Source: Polytrichum commune
Taxonomy: Eukaryota; Streptophyta; Polytrichopsida; Polytrichales; Polytrichaceae
Length of the DNA: 64,000 nucleotides
Assembly (NCBI GenBank): GCA_950295325.1
Contig: OX485803.1
Location: forward strand, 9,732,001-9,796,000
Reading direction: 5' to 3'
This document shows, piece after piece, positions 1 to 12,330 of the stretch (positions are counted from its first letter, which is position 1; every line of letters starts with the position of its first letter). The translations under genes were made by a program, and so were the position numbers. A model generated the notes under the pieces. The model made no database searches and was not told the origin of the DNA. It saw only the letters and a program-made list of their open reading frames with translations.

Positions 1-1803
1 CAATGCAACAATTATAACTACTACATTGAATTGGGATTGGGTTGTAGGGTGAAGGGGCTCTAGTAAAAACAAGTCCCATGCATGTCGAGGGCTTATTTAT
101 TCCATTTGAATGTCATTATAAGGTATGCGAGTGCTATTCATGTAAATTTCCTAATGAGCCCCTTATATTTGTTTGCTATGTGATTAGGTGAGAATCAAAA
201 AAAGAAAAAAAGTTGTAAAGACACATGTCTAAAAGAGATTGGATTATGTCTTCAAGTTCTATTGACTACTCCACAAGTCAATAGTAAACTCAATCGGGAA
301 GACGTTTGTATTCAATTAAGAAATCAAGAAACATGAACTTTTGACAATAATAACTAAATTAGGGGAGGTCCAATTTTTCACCCAATTTTGTTGATGTTCA
401 ATTATAGATTTGCTAATGTCACACAAGTTTCATTGTGTAACTCTAATAAGTAGAGGCTAGAGAACATGAAAAATAAACCAAACAACACCTACATATCTTA
501 CTCATAACATTGTTCAGCCTCTGGGCTAGTTTGGCATGTCTAGTATGTTTCATGAGACAAGCTACTGGAAATGCTCGAGCTTAGCATATTCAGTCTAAAA
601 CAACTTTCCTCTCCACATTATCCTATCAATTGGTGGATCACACATAGTCATCAAACAATTGTTATAGCCAACAAAATTTTCAAGAGTGTATTCCCATGTT
701 GTCTTCACACATTGAGTTCATGTCATACCAACAAACAAATGCAATTTATGAAACAATGCTTATATAATATAAATCCCAATAGTTGAAAGTAGTGAAATTT
801 AAACCTTTTAAAGATAACAACATAACGTGGACTTAAAATTGTACTTTGTGACGTTTGGCTACTTGGGTTGGGTCTATTGCTTTGACATACTAAGATGCTT
901 TGTTTCATCAAAACTTTGCAAACATAGAAACATCCAATTGTCATTATGTTATTATTTGTTTACATACAATTGTATGATATTAAATGGTGTTCTTTGCTCA
1001 TAATGAAGATACAAAGAGGAAAATAAAAGCAAGCAAATAAGTAACTTGAAATATATGATTAAAATGTAGGAGGTTGCATACTAGATATAAGGATTACCAA
1101 ACCTTAGTAATTTACGATTGCTATGCGGATCCAATCAAACGGCCAAAATTGTCCCAGAATTTGGAAGAGTCCACAATAGTATCTTAAGGGAAAACAAAAG
1201 ACTAATTCACATTGTTTATTTTCATTTATCTGCCAAAACGTTACATTTGTTTCACAACGTTCATAAGATGATACATTCATCCATACTGGCCACCCTAATT
1301 CTATCCAACGTTCATCCAAAGCTCCTCCTTCCCGAAGTCACTTCCCAAGTCTCTGCTCGGAGAAGACTCGAACTTAGAAGAGAACTTGCGAGGGATCGCA
1401 TTCTGAGTTTACGATGGGATTGCATCGATATGTGCAGATTTATGATAGAAGTTTTGAGCGAAGAGCTAGAAACAGAAGCAGTTGATGGAATAGGAGATTT
1501 TTTTCGCATTGATAATCGCTGTGGTTGGTTGTAAGAATCTTTGCTCGAGTGTGGAAACAAAGAGGGCTCTCATTGAGTGAAAGCGAGCTGCGGGGGTGAT
1601 GGTGGTAGATCAATTTATTTTATTTCTTTCTTAATCGAGCTTGAGGTGATAAATTTGGAGAGAGACGTAGCGGAGAGTAAGTCTGAGTATGCACTGGTGC
1701 TGGAATTCATCGGATTCTTAATCGTGGCAGCGAATTTCAGACGCTGTGGCGGATTAGGGTTTCGCTCGGTTGGCAGGGTTAGCGGAGCTGGAGAAGGGGA
1801 GCG
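1..1803. other. Upstream flank of the MMTAG2-like gene, no gene recognised
   Basis: AT-rich sequence in which I find no convincing coding exon, RNA gene or complete transposon. The last few hundred bases before 1804 are less AT-rich and probably hold the promoter and 5' leader of the gene that starts there. Open frames of 138 and 165 codons cross 1118-2112, but they overlap on opposite strands, resemble no family I know, and one runs through the first exon of the real gene. Confidence 0.5.
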
Positions 1804-4800
1804 ATGTATCATCCTTCTAGAGGCGGTGTTCGTGGCGGGAGAGACCGTAAGTCCTTTTCCTATTCTCTGAATTTCTCGTATTGGCAAAATGGAGAGATGT
1901 CTCTTTTTACTGGCCAAATGGATAAAAACATCCGGACATATACAGCATCCTCGGAGGTTTGCGTAACCTTTAAACGCTTTTAGTGTTTTTAAACCAATTC
2001 TGTACTCTCTCTTTATACTGGATGATGTGAAATCTTCATCAAATTCTTTCCAAGTCGCCTTTTGTGGTAGTGATGCAACCTTCCAAGACAACGAGCTATT
2101 ACCATCCACCAAAAAGTCTCATCACAATTTATTATCACGTTCTGCAATTTCAAAATACTGGATGTATGAGAGGCCCAAATCGACCCTAGCAGCGTCTAGG
2201 GGTCCTGCATGTAAAGACATGGGTCATGCCAATGTTGGACTGGTATGTAGGTGAATGCATGGAATCAATATTCAATATTAATGATGGTATTGAGGAATAT
2301 ACCCGACTTGTATCATAATTGTAATGCCAGTCAGTCCGATATTGATACTTGGGGGTATCACAAGATGAAAGAATCCATGTACATCCCTGTATTGGAAGGT
2401 ATATAGACCCTCACAAACATTCTTAAATACTCAGATCATACTGGTACAAATGTTTTGTAAAATCCTTATTACATATAGTCGAGTGGTATCAAAAAGAAGG
2501 TGATACCAGTCCAACACTGGTTCAAACCGTGAAACTGAAGTAGAACGAGCATCAAAGCCACATTACAGACAGACTCAGATTGTGTGGATTTAATTCGCAA
2601 GTGAACTAGGGTTTAAATCCCTGTATATTCTTGAATGAATACTATCGGAAGGTATATAGACCCTCACAAACATTCTCAAATACTCAGACCACACTGGTAC
2701 AATGTTTTGTAAAATCCTTATTATATATAGTTGAGCGGTATTAAAAAAAAAAGGTGATACCAGTCCAACACTGGTTCAAACCGTGAAACTGAAGTAGAAT
2801 GAGCGTGAAAGCCACATTACAGACAGATTCAGATGGTGCGGATTGATTCGCAAGTGAATTAGGGTTTAAACCTAAATTGAAAGCTGATTGATTAATGATT
2901 CAAAATGGTTTTTCCTTCCATACATGAATGGACTGTGTGTTTTTGAATCCTCTTTTAAAACTTTTGCAAGCAAATTGATGGATATACAGAACATAAGCAA
3001 GTCCGTTGAATATAAATGAACAATTTTGTTCTTGCGGCAGTGAATTTAATAGACAATTTAGGCGTCCATTCACTGGTAGGACCCTCTTACAATTTATGGA
3101 AGTTATCAGCTAGATTTGCAATAATGAATGACTAAAAGCTCACCACTATGCAATCTTATCATGGGTGTAAGGAAGTAGAACATGACACTACATGTATGAT
3201 TTATTGCGGCATTAAAATTGATATGCCATGTTAATTAGAGTGGCCTCCATGACTTGTCATGTAGTAGCAAGTGTCTCATGTCACCTTCTTTGATCGCCAC
3301 CTAGTGATTGCAAGATCATTTACGTGGGCCGATGATGAATAGTGTGGACCATACTAAATCACACTAAATCAGAAGCACAGTGTAGCTAATTCTAGATATT
3401 TTTAATTTTCTGCTTTGTATTCATACTTTTACTTTCATGCTTTCATATAATTTTCGTAGAAGTTCATCCAAAGGATGTCTTTATGGTATTCATGCCTTCG
3501 TATTGATACGTACTTCATCATTCTTTATAATGATGGCTGACACATGCAAATGGAGTTGCTGCAGAGTTTAATTGGGACGATGTGAAGTCAGACAAACACC
3601 GGGAAAATTATCTTGGTCACAGTGTCAAGGCTCCTGTTGGAAGATGGCAGAAAGGTAAGGACTTCAACAATCAGTAGTGGAATTTCATGCAGTCCTTATG
3701 ATTTCTTACCCGGTATGCGCAATCATATCCTGCAATTGATTGTGAAGAGAGTATGCAGATACTATCATGACAAGCATACTTCTGACATTAAGCAACACCA
3801 GAAGATGAGGTTTGCTCCATGCTGTAATGGCAGTCTGTTGTAATTGCCACTGTCAGTGAATATGGATGTGTTGGGGTCTATCTCAGAGTAGTTAATTTTA
3901 TGTCAAGTGTCTTTATGAAATCCTCTCTTTGGCTTCATATGCATCTTTTGGTGCAAGAGCAGGGAAAGATCTTATGTGGTATGCACGGGACAATAAATTA
4001 ACACCAGCCGAGGCAGCTGCATCAGCAAGGGAAGAAATTGAGCGTGTCAAACAGGAAGAGGAAGATGCTATACGGGTATTTCAACTGATTCTAAATGTTC
4101 TTAACTGCAGTGATATATTCCTATATTTGATCACTCACTTCCAGAAATTTCACTGGACATTAGCAAGACCCTGAAACTTACAGTGAACTAGAATAACTAG
4201 AATACTAATCATGTCTGAATCCCCTCTTTTTCATCAATCTTAGCTGGTGCTTTTGGTAAACAAATGATTTTTTTAGCTTTCAGTGTGGGGCACATAGGAT
4301 CAGATTGCTACTATTAGCATCCAGCCAGCTGAACATTTTCAGTAAAGAAGCTATTTACAAACTGTTTGCAAAGTAGTACATTGTGCTGCTTTCTTGAGTA
4401 TTGAGTTCAAAAGTTAATATTTCACAGGCTTTGTGCAATTACTTTTTCTTTTGATATTTATCCAAATCCAAAATTTCAACATTTGAGCTTTCTCTGTAAT
4501 ATTCTTGTTTTGTGCTCACAATAGTCTCTATCCAGGAAGCATTGGGTTTAGCTCCTAGACGTGATAAAAAACCCCAAGGAAACCGCTTGGATAAAAGGGA
4601 GCAAGAAGAGCTGTTTAAGCGGACAAAAACAGGCGAGGATGTCGAGAAGCCTTATGCTGAAGGCGAGAGGATTGAAGGCCTTGGATTTGCACCGTATGTA
4701 TCCAACTTGGTTTCTTGAAATGGTTGGATGAATTCATTAGCACTGTCATATGCATTGAACTGAATTTGTTTTGTAGGCTCATCACAAGCATACATATGTG

Positions 4801-6857
4801 ATGACCTAGTAGCAGGCTTCCAAAAGATGTAAAGACCCAAGATAAACAGTATGTTCTTAAAAAACATGTCAAATGGAGAGACACTGTCTTTGAGGAAAGA
4901 AGCTTATTCCCATCTTCTATCTAGGGAGATTATGCATGTTATTGTGGTTTGAGAGTATTCCTAGAAATTTGAGGTTATTTGCAATAGCCAATGTCGGAAC
5001 ATTGAATCTGGGTTGATAGCACAAAATCACTTCAATGTATTGATTTGGAATTTTTGGGATAATAACAGAGCCCCAAAGCAAGAAGCCCCTGATGAGAAGG
5101 ATTTGCTACCAAGAGAGGCAGCAGGGGAGGGGCCTTTAGCTCAGATTATTGCCCACAAAGTAGAGAGGGTGCAAAAGGAGCATGGACCTGTGATTGTTAC
5201 TCGAGAGGAAGGTGCAGTCGTTGTCTCTGATGAGCATGCTAAAAAGCGGAAGAGGAAAGAGGAAAAAAGAGCTGCCAAAGAGAAAAGGCGTGAGGAAAAG
5301 AGAGCTGCCAAGCAGGTTAGACCCACCGTGCATAATTCATACTCTTGTGAATTCCATGTGTGAGTGCTTGCTGATGCTAGATTTAGTCATTATTGATCAT
5401 CTCTGGAGGTGACTATGAGATTGCTCTATTTTGTCATGTGTGTAATAATCCTAGCAACATTTGCAGTTGTTAGTCAAAGACTGGTAAATAATTGGTGGGA
5501 ACCTGACATGGCATGCATGATTATGGAAGCGGATGGTTGTTGCTCCATGCTTCTCTAACTGCTTTTGTAAAGGTTGGGTCGTTGGGCTGGTTATTTGGTA
5601 TTGCTTTCGTTACAATTGGAGTTCTACTATTTCTACATGGTTATGCATACCTCATGTGGATTGTTCTAATCATACATGTAAAGGTCATGGCTTGAAGTCT
5701 GGGTGCAACCAAAACCTGACTGGACTCTGAAGCAAGTTGTTAATGAGTTCACATAATTTTCTCAATGGTTAAACAAGAGTATAGATCTACTCTTGTGATT
5801 GCCTCTTGAGGATTTTTCTCAAAATAACCTTTTTGGTTTTCAGGCAAGAAGGGAAAAAAGAAGTCGCTATAATTCTGTTAGCAGTGATGAAGAACCCACG
5901 AGAGTGGCTGACAAGGAATTTTCACCAGCCGCAAGAAAAGGTAGGCGTCATGACAGTGATAGCAGTGATGACGAGCATGACCAGGTTGTGCGAGGCAAAT
6001 ATGATCTCCAAATTGATGATGATACTGGAGGGAAACCAAGGATGTCCAAGGACCTTAGTAGAAAGGGGCATCAGAGAAGTATGAGAAACCATCGGAGTGA
6101 CGATGATGAAGAAGATGCAGAACAGCAGAGAAAGGATCACAAAAGTTTTGGTGCAGAGAGTACAAGGCGGCGGGAGTCATTGCCGTTCAAAGATCAAAGA
6201 AATAGGACAGACCATGACCTTGAAGACATCAGGGGGCAGCCAACCGTTTCCAAGGTTGTTGAGAAAGCTAGAGTAGGGCATGTGAGGGATTCCAAAAGAG
6301 GATACGATGATGTTGATGAACACAGTGATGAAGGTGTGGGACGGAGAACTTCATCTTCAAAGGTGCAAAATGGAGAAGATCATTGGAGTAGGCAAGGAAA
6401 GGAGATTCCTAGAAGCAACGAAGGGTTCAAAGGTAAGCAACCCTCTTCTCAGAGACCCTTTCCTCAAAGTGAAGAGCGAGAGAGGAGGCATACTGGGTCT
6501 CTTGAGAAGGAAAGCAGTCCTCTACGTGTTCACGGATCCTATCATGGTGAGAGAAGTAGAAAGGTGTATTCTCATACTGATGATAGAGAGAGAAGATACG
6601 ATGACGGTCACAGAAGTGAGAGAATCGTTTCAAGAAAGCGCCATCACTCAGACACTGATGAGGATATGTCACGGAGGCATGAGGGAAGTGACCAAAGACC
6701 ATCAAGAGTGCAAGCAAGACAGGAAGTTTTTAACAGAAGAGAGGATAAGGAATTTAGGAGGGGTAGTAGAAGTCAATCTGGCTATCAACAGAGATCTCGT
6801 TCTCCAGTTCAGAGAGAGGCCATGAAAAGACGCCGACATGACTCTGATTCTGACTAG
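1804..6857 (+). CDS. MMTAG2-like nuclear protein (MMtag / kinase phosphorylation domain), 6 exons
   Basis: Exons read as 1804-1846, 3565-3654, 3963-4075, 4536-4693, 5069-5315 and 5844-6857. All introns are GT-AG, and the frames join to a 554-aa protein. The N-terminus (SRGGVRGG, then [18 protein letters not shown] and APVGRWQKG, residues about 5-45) matches the start of animal multiple myeloma tumor-associated protein 2, followed by DLMWYARD and an EALGLAPRR block at 83-91. A Lys/Arg/Glu-rich stretch near 195-217 ([20 protein letters not shown]) looks like a nuclear-localisation and coiled region. The last exon is a long, low-complexity Arg/Ser/Asp/Glu tail with repeated RHDSDS motifs, ending DSDSD. 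The family is poorly characterised; nuclear and RNA-associated roles are suggested, and nothing here shows a reaction. The tail is much longer than in the human protein. The ATG at 1804 was chosen because exon 1 then supplies the conserved SRGGVRGG motif. Confidence 0.92.
2394..2876 (+). repeat. Two-copy tandem repeat with tRNA-like A and B boxes inside MMTAG2 intron 1
   Basis: Two diverged direct copies with a 253-bp period start at 2394 and 2647, each opening with GGAAGGTATATAGACCCTCA. Each copy holds a tRNA-type A box (TAGTCGAGTGG at 2476-2486, TAGTTGAGCGG at 2728-2738). A B box (GGTTCAAACC at 2519-2528 and 2773-2782) follows 32-34 nt later, which is the spacing seen in tRNA genes. No full cloverleaf is evident, so a tRNA-derived SINE dimer is more likely than tRNA genes. 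The TGGTATCA in copy 1 also resembles an initiator-Met primer-binding site, so an LTR-element origin is an alternative. Confidence 0.6.
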
Positions 6858-7462
6858 GGAGCTGTTTCTACAATGCAATTTCAATCTACCACTTGGTCAA
6901 ATGCCCTTGAAGGCACATCCATAGTCCAGATTATGTAAACCCCTTGTACAATGCCAGTTAAGTCATTTTTCAAGTGTTTCTTGCACAGGCATGGACTTTT
7001 ATTCTATACATTTTTCGTTACTTTGTCGTAATTTTTTCTCAACATTGAACTTCATTTCCTCCTGTGCTGGTTTGATTTTTGGAGGCAACATTGGCAGTGA
7101 AACCCATTAGGGTGGACTTGTGAAATTGGCCTTGAAACATCAAAATAATGATTGTTCAACTTTTCTCAGTGCATTCTGAGCATGCTATTGTTGGCTGGAG
7201 GAGCAGAGTATAGCATTCTTAAGCGTGTGTAATGATGTTCTCTTTCTATTTACAGTAGCTTCAAAAACAAAACTTCAAGAATCAAGGTCCTTGATTACAT
7301 GCATGAATTTTGAGCATCGGCAACTTGCAAGTTACAAAAATTAAGAAAATGGCACATGGCACATTGCTCAGAATTTTTAATTGTGCTTGAAATATATCAA
7401 CATCCCCAAAATGCATGGGGGTTTTCAGCTTGAACCAAAAACGTATTCTAAAATATGAACTA

Positions 7463-7833
7463 CAGTAATATTGTATTTATTGTCACCAATTCAATTTGTC
7501 TTGCACAATACTAATTGTACACCGCCTGTGTAAACCTAATATTATTGGTCATTCCTTGTAAATGCTTTTTGGCATTATAGATTAACAATGTTGTCATTAC
7601 TTTCACTTACTCAGTGTTTTTTTAATCCAAATTTCACTCATCCATGACAACATTTCATTACATAATTATTAGGATGCAGAAAACAACAAACTTTGTTTCA
7701 ATAATTGGCATGGATTTCATCCAAATTTCAATCATCCATGACAATACTTGTAAACTTCTCCATAAGAAGTGCCACTAGAAAAGTTACCACAATGACATAA
7801 AATATCACATGACACTAAAGACAATATTTAGTG
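7463..7833 (+). mobile_element. Non-autonomous MITE, family X, copy 1
   Basis: About 371 bp bounded by TA. The ends are diverged (CAGTAATATTG on the left, TATTTAGTG on the right). The inside shares blocks with the copies at 8646, 24327 and 49632, including TTGTCTTGCACAATACTAA, a GGCATTATAGATT block, ATCCAAATTTCA and CATCCATGACAA. The TA flanks and palindromic ends suggest a Tc1/mariner (Stowaway-like) origin. There is no coding capacity. Confidence 0.6.
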
Positions 7834-8349
7834 TAAGAGATCTTAATTGGAATTGCACACGGTTGTCTTATTATACTTGAAAGGTACTTTTAGATCACAC
7901 TCATACGGTTGGAATTATGGATCATTATCCTTGACTTCCACCAAATCATTCTAGAAGAAGCATTTCCTTTCTTAAACCGCTCAAAATTGCAAGATAATTT
8001 AGAATTACTTGATCTTTGATATGATTTGACTAAAAGCATGAGTTTAATAACCTGGCGGAAAAAGCCAAAAATATTCATGTCACTATCCTCGCTACTTCCG
8101 CAACTGAAATAATTGAAGCAAAGAAAACTTTAAATGTCCCATCCATTTTATAGTCCATATCTTAGAGTCATTAATATAAAATTTTAATTGGTTTGCTCTT
8201 GAAGTGTGGAAGTTTATCAGTTCAAAGTGCAAGAATTTTTTTTATACTTCAGCAAACTATTTGAAGTAAGCGGGTCTTGAATAATTTCTCTTTGCTCCCA
8301 TTCCTCATAGGATACAAACCATGCAATCAATGTGAGATAATTAGCAAAT

Positions 8350-8600
8350 CCAAATCATGCCCATGGTCCCTTTCCTCATAAATTTTGGAGGTTGTATCAA
8401 TATCTTATTCATTGTTAAAGTGAGGATTCTATGTGGTTGATTATGTAGGTTCCCCAATCATGTTAACTACTATGCTTAGAATGGTTAACAAAATTTCAAC
8501 ATAAAGTCCTATCTCTTTTAAACACTTGTATTTTTGTTGTCCATTCTTAGATTCACAACCAACCACACACCACTCAAATATAGGTTTAAGATCAAAATCC
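8350..8600 (+). repeat. Dispersed repeat family R, copy 1
   Basis: Shares an ordered set of short blocks (TTCCTCATAAATTTTGGAGG, CTTATTCATTG, GTCCTATCTCTTTTAAACAC, CACCACTCAAATATAGG) with copies near 12110, 18770, 30240, 47830, 51545 and 52370. All copies are on the + strand. No terminal repeats or coding domain were recognised. Confidence 0.5.
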
Positions 8601-8645
8601 AAATATAGGCAAACTATGTAGTTAAGGGCTTGATCGCACTCACTA

Positions 8646-8980
8646 CACTAATTATGATATTTAGTGTCACTAATTCTAATTGTCTTGCTCAATACTAAAT
8701 GTTAACCCAACACTATTTGTTGCTCTTTGTAAATTTTTTGGGGGATTATAGATTGACCGTGTTCAAATTATTGTCACTTACCAAGTGTTTTGTCATCCAA
8801 ATTTCAATCATCCATGACAATATTTCATCACAAGTTGATGACAAGTGAAGGTAAGGTTGTGGCTAATGGATGAACTCATCCATCATCCTGACAATATTTG
8901 TTCACTTATTCATAAGTGTTATCCAAATAATTAGGATAGTGACATAAAATACCATATGACATTAAATATCATATTTAATG
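8646..8980 (+). mobile_element. Non-autonomous MITE, family X, copy 2
   Basis: Starts CACTAATTATGATATTTAGT and ends ATCATATTTAATG, with TA flanking on the left. It is collinear with the copies at 7463 and 49632, through GTCTTGCTCAATACTAA, GGGGGATTATAGATT, ATCCAAATTTCAATCATCC and CCATATGACATTAAAT. Non-coding. Confidence 0.7.
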
Positions 8981-9380
8981 TTATTACCTAGCAATTTTAG
9001 CTTAGCTTACATGCTTGTTAAGCAAAATTGGGTCTGCACTAGTAATGATTTGGTTACCAAGTTGTTAGTCTTAACCTCTGATGTGCTATGATGTGACCTC
9101 ATAATATGGTCATGAACATTTTGCTTTGACCCCTTTGACACTAGTTTGGATGATTTCTTAATTGTTTCAACTACTCTTGTTCATGTTTAGGTCTGCTATA
9201 ACTTGCCACGTGGATAATTTTGATTCAACAAAGTTAGTTATTTTTGGATTAATTCAAACATGGGAGTGTGCTCTTAATTGGTTTATAACATAACCACTCC
9301 ACAATGCCTACTTGACATTTGTCACCTCTATGGTTTAGGGGTAGCATATCCTAAACATGTTTTATATTGATCCCTATGTG

Positions 9381-9388
9381 CAAATGAT
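9381..9388. repeat. Left 8-bp target duplication of the hAT-like MITE
   Basis: CAAATGAT, repeated exactly at 10363-10370 on the other side of the element. Confidence 0.85.
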
Positions 9389-10362
9389 CTCGGGGAGTTC
9401 ACTGCTATAATATTAGAGAACAACGTGCAGGAAAATATAGGGTAATTTATATTCACAAAAGGAAAAACTTAGAATTTTCTTAGAAGTAATATAGATGAGT
9501 ATGTATGATAAAATTTGTATAATAAATAATATAGGCTTGATACAAATAACGCATATTTTTAAAATATTTGTAAAAATATACCGTAGGATTTAAGGATCCT
9601 AGGTTTTTTTGAAATAGGGTGTCCTTTGTGTTCAGAGGCAGGAAGATTTTGGATGAAAAACTACGTCGATTCAATTGAAAAAATGGGATGAAAGATTGAT
9701 GAGGGCGGATGACGGATTCCTGGGTTTAGGATTAAAGGCATGCATTATTTGTTGATTATATACTAGTGTTCTTAAAAGCTAGGAATTGTTTTGCAAGATG
9801 AACATGACATCTTTCATTTGCTATGAACAGTTTTGCTAGTGTTTTTAAATGCTAGAAACAGTTTTGGTTGGTCTTGTGTCTGTTTGCTTCAAGCGGGATG
9901 TTGTAGTATTAACTCTATACCCTTCTACATTATTGAATGGACCCTATTTTTGCTTGCTTTGTTGTTGGTGTTTTAATTGGTTTTTTTTTACACTCAATAT
10001 CGTTGTGTTTAATTGTGCGTGTAACTTGATTGAGGAACATGGGCTGATTTTGTTGTTTGAAATTGTTTATGAACACTCTTAATGTAAAACCTTGATGTGC
10101 CTTGGATTTTGGTGACTTAGTACTTTGAATGCTCTTAAACCCTTTGGAGCAAAATCAAATAATTATAATGAACATACCTAGCTTAAAATTAGAGCTTCAT
10201 CAAATTTAGAAGTAATTATAGGGTCATTTAAAAAACAATAAATTAGCAAATTATATAATAATACGGTACAAAAAATTAAGGATGGATAATTAAATACCCC
10301 TTGAATAAATACCCTTGTCACGCACGTGTATACATATATACATGTCTAGTGAACTCCCCGAG
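9389..10362. mobile_element. hAT-like non-autonomous transposon, copy 1 (974 bp)
   Basis: Bounded by a perfect 15-bp terminal inverted repeat, CTCGGGGAGTTCACT at 9389-9403 and its exact reverse complement at 10348-10362. The element is flanked on both sides by the identical 8-bp sequence CAAATGAT. An 8-bp duplication with short TIRs is the signature of the hAT superfamily. The inside is AT-rich and codes for no recognisable transposase, so it must depend on an element elsewhere. The subterminal block GCACGTGTATACAT recurs beside the right end of the second copy at 38551-39107. Confidence 0.85.
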
Positions 10363-10370
10363 CAAATGAT

Positions 10371-11318
10371 TCCCGATTGATTGAAAAAAATTGCATGACA
10401 CTCAAACACAACGTATCCCAAACATGTGATGTTGAAATTTTTAGTTGAACATGTGTTGGTGGGTGTAAACCCATGTGTAAATCCATGTGGAAGGTCCAAT
10501 TGCAAAGCTTCCCAAGAAATCACAAAATAATGGTTTCAAGATTTGTGAGCTGATTTTGAGTAGGTGTATTTGCCCTTCTTTTGAATTGGGGTAACATTTT
10601 GTCGTTTGGAGATGATTTGAGTGGATGTTCGATCAGAAAACCAACCCCATTTTAATTTCTAAATTGTTGCCCCTCAAGACCATTATTGACATTCCTATTT
10701 CAATATCCTACATAATGTTCAACGTTTAAAATTTGGTTTGTGAGTAGTGACCTTTAACTTGCAAACATCTATACGGTTGGACTAGTGGAGAAAGATGTAG
10801 ATCTTCAACTATGGTCATTGAAATTGAGGTCATATACTCTGGGTAGATTTGAGGAAAAATGGGCATGGGAAGTGAGGGGTTGAGGAGCTTCAAGAGCTTA
10901 TTAGTTAACTCGCCTCTCTAGGTTGGTTTACTAACTAATTTATCGTTATATACCCACGTAATTGACACGTTCAACGGGCAAGGAGCTTCTATCCTCTTTC
11001 AAAAAACAATTCTCAACCAAAGCTCTTCCTCCTAATCAGTGGGGGTGGGGCGGGGGGATCTTATTTGAGAGCACTTGGAGGACCTCTTATATGCCAATAT
11101 ACATCTATATATATATATATAACAAAAACAAAACAAAAGGTAAAGAAGAAGAAATTTACCTAAAAAAAAGTTGTATGAGGGGGGGGGGGCATTGCCCATA
11201 ATGTAGAAAAACAACTCCAATAGTTAGCCATCATGTCAACTACATAGGAGCTCATGTGTGGACCCAATCAAAATAGTGCTAGGTAAGACACCCTTTAGAC
11301 TAACTAACATGAATGATA
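10371..11318. other. Gene-free AT-rich stretch
   Basis: No gene, RNA or complete element seen. There is a short (TA)n run near 11105-11122 and a G9 run at about 11179-11189. Confidence 0.4.
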
Positions 11319-11540
11319 CATTGAATATGATATTTAGTGTCACTACTATTTGGATGTACACAATCCTATATCTATTTACTGTATATCTCTTATTTTACCA
11401 ACACATGTTAAATTAACATTATAGAATATAGGCACTAAATAACAGTATTATCTTTACTTGGTAAAATATAACATCAATAATAAAACGACATAGCACTATG
11501 TAAATTAAATAGTAAGTGACACTACATATCATATTTAGTG
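11319..11540. mobile_element. Short TA-flanked MITE, family Y, copy 1
   Basis: 222 bp flanked by TA on both sides. The left end CATTGAATATGATATTTAGT is a near-inverted copy of the right end (GACACTACATATCATATTTAGTG), and the pairing continues into a TAGTAAGTGACAC block for about 35 bp. The body is AT-rich and non-coding. Related copies lie at 48073-48339 and 51959-52161. Confidence 0.7.
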
Positions 11541-12109
11541 TAGCTAACAAGCAAGTGCGGTTGGGCCCTAAGTAGAGTGAGATTCCCTCCGAACATGAGA
11601 TTCACTCACACTAGAGACCAAGGCAATATCGACCTCATGTTTCTTTTAGTAACCGAAAGTGTTGGCCAACATAACTTCACACATCTCCTTGGATGCATTT
11701 GTGGGACCAGGTATCATATGCGCACGATTCTCCTTTAATTATGGGATGCCCCATTTATGGGGTGCACACATGTTGTGTACAATGAACTTTTTCGATAAGC
11801 AATTGTAAATTATAAAAGTTGTTTAATCGCAACCTCTTTCTTTGGAAAGAGAGCATCATGTAGATGCTTAGTAATGTTATGAAGCATGCATGATAATCAT
11901 GGGCACTCTTGAATCGTGGCTAGATGGAAAGGATCACCCTTTTGGCCCATCCTTTTATGCTATCATATTGCAAGCATCCTATTTCCGCTCAATGATCCTA
12001 GCTCTTCAACCTAAGTGGGCCTAAAATGCGCATTGAAAGTCTTACACCCACTTCTCTTAGGAATAAACACATAATTAGTGCAAGATGATCAACAAATCCA
12101 AATCGAGGT

Positions 12110-12330
12110 GCAAAAAAATTCCTCATGAATTCCAAGGTTTATATGAATGAATATCTTCTTCATCATCAAAGTGATGATGCTCTTCATTCTAAACTCACCA
12201 TATAGGTCCCCTCAAATGTTCATTATCGAACTCGCAATGTTTTGAGCATCTAGTTCAATCTCTTTTAAACACGTGTCTTCTGTGTTTCTAAGATTCTTGC
12301 CTACCCACATATCACTCAAATATAAGAATT
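12110..12330 (+). repeat. Dispersed repeat family R, copy 2
   Basis: Shows the family blocks in order: tens of bases of AT-rich lead-in, GTTCAATCTCTTTTAAACAC, then a CATATCACTCAAATATAAG block. Same strand as the other copies. No coding domain. Confidence 0.45.

Larger units (their letters stand above)
6858..9388. other. Gene-free stretch: MMTAG2 3' flank and MITE copies
   Basis: The 3' untranslated and downstream region of the MMTAG2-like gene is followed by AT-rich repeat DNA. Two TA-flanked MITE copies (7463-7833 and 8646-8980) and one copy of a dispersed repeat (about 8350-8600) are listed separately. Nothing else could be recognised. Confidence 0.5.

Noticed and set aside
1118-2112. Overlapping frames of 138 and 165 codons before and across MMTAG2 exon 1
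   Set aside because: Opposite strands, no family resemblance, and one covers the true first exon and its donor site.
2484-2495. LTR primer-binding site (TGGTATCA)
   Set aside because: Matches only the first part of the initiator-Met complement, no LTRs were found around it, and the box arrangement fits a tRNA-derived repeat better.
2476-2528. A tRNA gene
   Set aside because: A and B boxes are present, but no acceptor stem or cloverleaf can be drawn, and the unit is tandemly repeated.
6307-6825. 172-codon frame within MMTAG2 exon 6
   Set aside because: An alternative frame of the low-complexity exon; the in-frame reading continues the conserved protein and ends properly at 6857.
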